From contig NZ_JARJBB010000001.1 of assembly GCF_029269835.1 (NCBI RefSeq), forward strand, positions 496,001-560,000: 64,000 nucleotides of DNA, written 5' to 3'. The stretch comes from Streptomyces tropicalis. GTDB lineage: Bacteria; Actinomycetota; Actinomycetes; Streptomycetales; Streptomycetaceae. The position numbers and the translations under genes were made by a program. Positions within the stretch are counted from its first letter, which is position 1; every line of letters starts with the position of its first letter. Below are positions 59,726-64,000 of this stretch, one piece after another. Below the pieces are notes generated by a model. It saw nothing but the letters and a program-made list of their open reading frames with translations. It ran no database searches and was not told where the DNA came from.

Positions 59726-61882
59726 TCACGGCTGCACGCTGCGAGGGGGAGTCTCTGTGAGGGGTTGTTCGGCCCATATGGTCTTGCCTGCGGCGTCGTA
59801 GCGCGTTCCCCAGCGGTGGGAGCATTCGGCGACGAGGAAGAGCCCGCGTCCGCCTTCATCGACGGTGGCGGCCCGCCGGATGTGCGGTGAGGTGCCGCTG
59901 CCGTCGCTGACCTCGCAGATCAGCATCCGGTCCAGAATGAGTCGCAGTCGGATCGGCGGGGCTCCGTAGCGGATGGCGTTGGTGACCAGTTCGCTGACGA
60001 TGAGTTCGGTGGTGAAGGTCAGATGCCCCAGCCCCCACTGGTCGAGCCTTCGTGCCGTGAGCGAGCGGGTGCTGGCGACGGCGGCGGGGTCGCAGGGCAG
60101 GTCCCAGGTGGCGACGTGCTCGGCGTCGAGCGAGCGGGTGCGGGCGAGGAGCAACGCGAGGTCGTCCTCGGCCGCCAGGTGGGGGGCGACAGCGTTGGCT
60201 ACGGCCTGGCTGATGTCGTCCGGCGGAAGGTGGCTCTGTGCGATGAGCGCGCTGAGCCGTTCTTGCAGTGCCTGGTCTGCGTTGCGGGCTGCCAGAAAGC
60301 TCTGTCCGTACAGAACGAGGGTGCTGCCCTCGGCGAGTTCGGTCTTGTGGGGCTCGAAGACGGGATCGCCCAGTCCCAGCGGCTCGCTGGACGGCAGATC
60401 CGCGAAGTGGACCTGGCCGACCGGGTCGGCAACGATGGGCGGAGGGTGTCCGGCGCTCGCCATGACGCAGCGGCGGGAAACGGGGTCGTAGACCGCGTAC
60501 AGGCAGGTGGCCCCGACGAGTTTCTCCAGGATCGCTGCGGAACCTGCCGTGTGTTCGCGTTCGACCAGCCGCGGCACCATGTCGTCGAGCCTCGCCAACA
60601 CCTCCTCAGGGGCGAGGTCGAGCTGCGCGAGCGTGCGTACGGTGGAGCAGATCTGCCCGATGCAGGCGACAGCCTCGACACCCGTGGCGGGTGTGTCGCC
60701 GACGGCGAGGGCCACGCGGGCGCCGGAGAGGGGGATCACGTCGAACCAACAGCCGCTCCCCCCGGCGTGTGCGAGGGCCGGACGGTATTGGTGCGCGACC
60801 TCGACGGCACTCTGGTCGGGGACACTGCGCGGAAGCATGCTCTGCTGGAGAGTCACGGCTGTGGCGCGCTCGCTGGTGTAGCGGCGGGCGTTGTCCACGC
60901 AGACGGCGGCGCGGGCGACCAGCTCCTGCACGAAGACCAGGTCGTCAGGCTCGAAAGCGTCCGGGCGGGCCGCCGTGCGGTACAGGTGGGCCAGCCCGAG
61001 CACGGTGTCTCTGGCGCGCAGGGGCACCACCATCATGGAGTGGGTCCCGTACGTCAGCATGGCTTGAGTCCGAGGGTCAAGAGAGTTCCGGACCCAGTCG
61101 ACGTCCGGGCCGACGGCAGGCAACAGTCGAGGCTGCCCATCGCAGAGGGTCTGGGCATGGGGTGAGTCAGGGGCGAACTCCTGAACTCCCCCGACCAGCT
61201 GGAGCCCGTCAGTGAACCCCGGATGGGAGGCCTTGCGGGCCACGAGGCGCAGCGTCTTGTCGCCGGCGCCGGAGGGAGGGGCTTGTTCGCCCCTCACGAC
61301 GCCGTCCAGGAGGTCGATCGAGGTGAGGTCGGCCAAGCGCGGAACGAGTACGTCGGCAAGTTCCTGCGCCGTGCGTGTGACGTCGAGTGTCGTTCCGATG
61401 CGGGTGCTGGCCTCGTCGAGGAGGGCCAGTCGCTCACGGGCCCGGTGACGGTCGGTGACGTCCATGATCAGATCGGTGACGCCCAGACGTCGGCCGTCCT
61501 GTCCAGTCAGTGCAAACGATGACGTCAGCCATACGTGGTCCCTGCTCGGATCAGCAGGTGTACGACCACGGTGCTCCGTACCGACGACGGACAGACCCGT
61601 CTCCAAGACCCGTGCGAGCCGGCTCTCGATCCCGGCGGCGTCAAGCGCGGGCAGGACTTCACTGAGTCGGTGGCCGAGGAGCTCGGCGTTCGGAACACCA
61701 TGCATGCGTTCCAGCGCGGGGTTTGCACGGACCAGGCGCAGTTGGGTGTCGAACACGGCCACGCCCATCGGCGACTGCGTGAACAGCGCATCCAGGATCG
61801 CCAGGTCCGCCTCGCGCGGTATGGGCCGCGCCGACTCATCCGCTCTCCATTGGCGGCCGGGTGTTTCGTCTGGCATGCCCAT
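59726..61882 (-). CDS. PAS-GAF-SpoIIE phosphatase-HATPase multidomain regulator
   Basis: 718 residues from the ATG at 61882 (or 61876). Domains in order: PAS (~30-145, FTQSPMGVAVFDTQLRLVRA to VTDLIMDVTDRHR), GAF (~155-330), PP2C-like SpoIIE phosphatase (~345-560), and a HATPase_c/anti-sigma kinase domain (~590-715, LTFTTELIVSELVTNAIRYG, DEGGRGLFLVAECSHRWG). Such Streptomyces proteins dephosphorylate an anti-anti-sigma factor and may also bind or phosphorylate it. Phosphatase metal Asp are in WFDVIPL, AVGDTPATG and AEDDLALLLAR; the usual VGDVxGHG is altered to VGDTPATG. No membrane segment, so a cytoplasmic sensor; no partner sigma gene is adjacent. Confidence 0.9.
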   Translation of the reverse strand: MGMPDETPGRQWRADESARPIPREADLAILDALFTQSPMGVAVFDTQLRLVRANPALERMHGVPNAELLGHRLSEVLPALDAAGIESRLARVLETGLSVVGTEHRGRTPADPSRDHVWLTSSFALTGQDGRRLGVTDLIMDVTDRHRARERLALLDEASTRIGTTLDVTRTAQELADVLVPRLADLTSIDLLDGVVRGEQAPPSGAGDKTLRLVARKASHPGFTDGLQLVGGVQEFAPDSPHAQTLCDGQPRLLPAVGPDVDWVRNSLDPRTQAMLTYGTHSMMVVPLRARDTVLGLAHLYRTAARPDAFEPDDLVFVQELVARAAVCVDNARRYTSERATAVTLQQSMLPRSVPDQSAVEVAHQYRPALAHAGGSGCWFDVIPLSGARVALAVGDTPATGVEAVACIGQICSTVRTLAQLDLAPEEVLARLDDMVPRLVEREHTAGSAAILEKLVGATCLYAVYDPVSRRCVMASAGHPPPIVADPVGQVHFADLPSSEPLGLGDPVFEPHKTELAEGSTLVLYGQSFLAARNADQALQERLSALIAQSHLPPDDISQAVANAVAPHLAAEDDLALLLARTRSLDAEHVATWDLPCDPAAVASTRSLTARRLDQWGLGHLTFTTELIVSELVTNAIRYGAPPIRLRLILDRMLICEVSDGSGTSPHIRRAATVDEGGRGLFLVAECSHRWGTRYDAAGKTIWAEQPLTETPPRSVQP

Positions 61883-62040
61883 CCCACCGGTCCCGTCGTT
61901 CGCTCTCGGCACCCCCTCCACCCCAGCGTAGGCAGGCACGGGCAGGCCCGGCACGGTGATCAATGCCCTCTCCGCGACAGGCCGCCCACCCCGGCTGACC
62001 ATTGCTTTCGGAGAACGACGGGGGGATGTGCGGGTACTGC

Positions 62041-62135
62041 TCAGTCGTGAGCCCCCGATGTCACGCTCGAGGATCTTGCCGGTGGGCCCCTTGGGCAGGG
62101 CGTCTGATGCGAAGGTGGGGTCTGCAATCGGCCTC
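62041..62135 (-). pseudogene. C-terminal fragment of an acyl-CoA synthetase / AMP-binding enzyme
   Basis: Minus-strand translation gives ADPTFASDALPKGPTGKIL then ERDI: PKGPTGKIL matches the A10 motif, with its catalytic Lys, at the end of acyl-CoA ligases. Nothing upstream (higher coordinates) continues the enzyme, so only ~30 codons remain. The frame happens to run on, without a stop, into the SpoIIE-type gene's upstream region. Confidence 0.6.
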
Positions 62136-62214
62136 GCCTCATCCTGCGCCCACTACTCACCCCCGCTCCCATCCCGTCCGTCGTCGACCCACACACCGTG
62201 GAGCCGGCGTGGTT

Positions 62215-62264
62215 CCTGGCGTCGAGGTGGAGCGTGCCACTGTACGAACCACCTGGACGCCAGG
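62215..62264. repeat. Inverted repeat
   Basis: Arms CCTGGCGTCGAGGTGG and CCACCTGGACGCCAGG (one mismatch in 16) around an 18-nt loop. Could be a terminator or a recombination relic; no gene ends immediately beside it. Confidence 0.5.
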
Positions 62265-62620
62265 GGCCGCGTCCGTTGGGCTCCGCCTGGGTCGACGGCG
62301 GGCGGCATGGGAGCTCCCCGCACACGCCCTCTACGGGCCCGCAGTCGGGAACGGCGCCCCCTCCATCCCGGTGCCGGCCGATCCCCCGCCGGAGGCACCG
62401 CCTTGACCGCGGCCCGCTCCATGCGGTGATCGACTCCTGGGGCCGTAGTTTGCTGCGGCCCCAGGGGGCCGGCCCCTGCGCAGAAGGCGTGTGGGGGCGA
62501 GGCTCCAAGGGCCGGCCCGCGCCGTGCGCGGGCACCTGAACCAGTGGACAAGCCTGTGACTCGGCTTGCGCGGAGGGGACTCCTCAACGCCAGGGCACGG
62601 CCTCATACGCCACCAGACCG

Positions 62621-62654
62621 ATTGAGCCCCCTCCCATCAGGAAGGGGGCTCAAT
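62621..62654. terminator. Strong hairpin
   Basis: Perfect 12-bp stem ATTGAGCCCCCT/AGGGGGCTCAAT with a 10-nt loop. No gene ends immediately beside it, so it may be left from a deleted gene. Confidence 0.6.
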
Positions 62655-62815
62655 GGCCACGCACTCACGCACAAGCCTGGGACGAGCCCTCGGACCCACT
62701 CCACTTCACAGGCGATGTGCGGGGCATTTCCAGGGCCGGGCAGCGGTGTCCTGGACGACGGCCTGGGCGCCGAGGGGAAAGGATCCTCGTACGCGCCGGA
62801 CTCTGCGGTCCGGGC

Positions 62816-63058
62816 CTGACCGCATCACCAATGCTCCGCCGGCTCAGGAACCCTGCACTCATGGGATACCGGGTGGAAGAGGACCGCAACGGGGGCGTGC
62901 GCCGCTCGAAGATCGTCCTGGGAAACGACGCGAAGCCGATCCGCGTAGCCGATCCGATCTTCGCCGAGGAGCAGTTCCAGAGCCTTCAGGATGCACTGGA
63001 TCAGCGGGGCAAGAAGCAGCCGACCCGACGTCCCGACGGGGCGACGAAGTTCCTCTGA
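62816..63058 (+). pseudogene. Serine recombinase (large resolvase/integrase) fragment
   Basis: About 80 codons. LRRLRNPALMGYRVEEDRNG, then KIVLGNDAKPIRVADPIFAE and FQSLQDALDQRGKKQPTRRP match the Recombinase domain of large serine integrases, ending ...GATKFL where intact proteins continue GVLxCADCG. Here a stop follows immediately. Both the N-terminal catalytic domain with its Ser and the zinc-ribbon/coiled-coil C-terminus are absent. Remnant of an integrated phage or ICE. Confidence 0.8.
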
Positions 63059-63170
63059 CGCGGTCGCGGGCCGGTCGGTGTCGCCACGTCCGGAAACACT
63101 CGGGCAACCGCAGCACTCGTTCGAGGCCGGAACCTCACGGATTCCGACCCCGAACGTGAACATCAGCGTG

Positions 63171-63443
63171 TCAGCGCCGAGCCGTCCTGCCCAGGACGAA
63201 CTCGGCGGCCGCGCCGACCAGAAGTGCCAGGCCGAGGCCCAGTACGCCGGCATTGATGACGGACGGCCCCTGGGACCACGCCCAGGCACAGCCGACAAGG
63301 AAGGCCACCACAACGGCGATACGGCCGGAGGCCGTGGAGATGACGCGCAGCGACTGCTGGCCGGCCATGCGGCGGCGGTACTTCAGCGCCAGGAGCAGCG
63401 CCGCGGCCGCGACGAGGATGGACGGCCCTGCGAAGGATTCCAT
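63171..63443 (-). CDS. 90-residue membrane protein
   Basis: Three hydrophobic segments (SILVAAAALLLALKY, IAVVVAFLVGCAWAW, VLGLGLALLVGAAAEFVLG) joined by short basic loops (RRRMAGQQ). GAGGAC lies just before the ATG at 63443 and GAGAGAGG further upstream. It is encoded 44 nt after the exported protein gene and on the same strand, so the two are probably co-transcribed. Function unknown; a small multi-span membrane partner next to an exported protein would fit an immunity or anchoring role, but nothing shows that directly. Confidence 0.65.
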   Translation of the reverse strand: MESFAGPSILVAAAALLLALKYRRRMAGQQSLRVISTASGRIAVVVAFLVGCAWAWSQGPSVINAGVLGLGLALLVGAAAEFVLGRTARR

Positions 63444-63487
63444 GTCCTCGATCCTCTCTCTACGGGTGTCGAGTTTCCGCGGGCGAT

Positions 63488-64000
63488 TTACTTGCAGTAG
63501 CCGCCGGAGTATTCGTACGGAAGGAACGTGGGCACCTTGACCTCCACGCACTTGTGGTCGGAGTCCGCGTTCCAGGCAACCCTGGAAATGTTCGCGGCGT
63601 TCAGGATGCCATAGGCGTCGAACGGCGGCGGTGCGGCAGCGAACAATACGGCCACGAAGCCCGCGTTCGAGGCCACGTGGGCCGTTTCCTTCTTGTTGAA
63701 GTACACGGTGCCGCTGATGATCCCCCACGTCCACTTGGGATCGGCGACCACCGGGAAGGCGGTGTCGGAGTCCGGGGTGACCGTCTGCGTGATCGTGTTG
63801 CCTTCGACGGTGTAGGACGTCGGCACCGCCTTGCCGTTGGCGTCCTTGGCCCACGGCGTCTCCAGGCCGCCGATGATCGTTCCGGCGTCGTTGAAGACTA
63901 CGAGGCCGCCCTCGGCAGTCTGACGAACGGTCGCCCCGGCAGGCAGGGAGAGCGTGAACGACTGCTGCCGGGGAGCGTTGGCGTCGCCGAGCGTGAACAG
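63488..64000 (-). CDS. Exported protein, C-terminal part (start outside the window)
   Basis: 171 codons visible, open to the window edge. The frame starts LFTLGDANAPRQQSFTLSLP and continues ETPWAKDANGKAVPTSYTVE, TVTPDSDTAFPVVADPKWTW, then a compact end ISGTVYFNKKETAHVASNAG to SDHKCVEVKVPTFL, finishing YEYSGGYCK with two Cys. The Thr/Val-rich beta part ending in PVVADP-W is a pattern seen in pro-regions of secreted Streptomyces proteins, with a small C-terminal domain following. The signal peptide lies beyond 64000. Function unknown. Confidence 0.75.
   Translation of the reverse strand: MFTLGDANAPRQQSFTLSLPAGATVRQTAEGGLVVFNDAGTIIGGLETPWAKDANGKAVPTSYTVEGNTITQTVTPDSDTAFPVVADPKWTWGIISGTVYFNKKETAHVASNAGFVAVLFAAAPPPFDAYGILNAANISRVAWNADSDHKCVEVKVPTFLPYEYSGGYCK

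Larger units (their letters stand above)
61883..62815. other. 930-bp gene-poor region
   Basis: Apart from the acyl-CoA-ligase remnant and two hairpins listed separately, no gene on either strand can be supported. Composition is mixed and includes several partial inverted repeats, typical of decayed DNA between a regulator gene and a recombinase fragment. Confidence 0.5.

Noticed and set aside
62215..62264. Integron attC-like site
   Set aside because: The inverted repeat lacks the conserved core sites, and no integron integrase is present.

Overview
The window is a 64 kb piece of a Streptomyces-type chromosome. The DNA is very GC-rich with strong third-position GC bias, GTG and TTG starts are common, several genes look leaderless, and from about 1 to 39.9 kb the gene order is the conserved Streptomyces core segment comEA/comEC - leuS - rsfS - nadD - proA - proB - obgE - rpmA - rplU - rne. 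I name the genus from this gene content and order; no database search was possible.

Core half (1-39.9 kb). Almost everything reads on the minus strand. In order: DNA-uptake genes comEA and comEC; a DegV lipid-binding protein; leuS, preceded by a 12-codon leader peptide with three consecutive Leu codons and a terminator hairpin (an attenuator); a plus-strand redox pair made of a haem-binding membrane protein and a NuoF-ferredoxin fusion; two identical tRNA-Ala(GGC) genes flanking two zinc-ribbon microproteins; rsfS with a histidine phosphatase; a degenerate LCP/LytR protein; nadD; two single-span membrane microproteins beside an M48 peptidase; two membrane proteins sharing an N-terminal motif; proA and proB; and a wall-polymer block (GT2 glycosyltransferase, CDP-glycerol phosphotransferase-like protein, fused cytidylyltransferase-reductase). 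After a Tat-exported PhoD phosphatase come obgE-rpmA-rplU, a very large RNase E/G with repeated basic motifs, and the DUF2344 gene that usually follows a radical SAM gene, which is absent here.

Variable half (39.9-64 kb). Strands alternate and broken genes are frequent: a formaldehyde-dehydrogenase-like gene without start codon and with a frameshift, an internally deleted flavin oxidase, a beta-helix protein without its signal peptide, the C-terminal tail of an acyl-CoA ligase and a piece of a serine recombinase. Intact genes include a MerR regulator, an MT0933-type antitoxin-like protein, a VOC protein, several exported or membrane proteins, an ArsR-like regulator divergent from an alpha/beta hydrolase, and a PAS-GAF-SpoIIE-HATPase phosphatase. 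The clearest functional unit is an arsenic-resistance island at 53.6-57.6 kb: arsC, divergent arsR-acr3, and a second arsR divergent from a flavoprotein of the ArsO type, with visible dyad operators in both divergent gaps.

The strongest regulatory signals are the leuS attenuator, the two ArsR operators, a hairpin that would bury the merR ribosome binding site, and leaderless-type promoters before the leuS leader and proA. I found no CRISPR array, phage gene block or complete insertion sequence.
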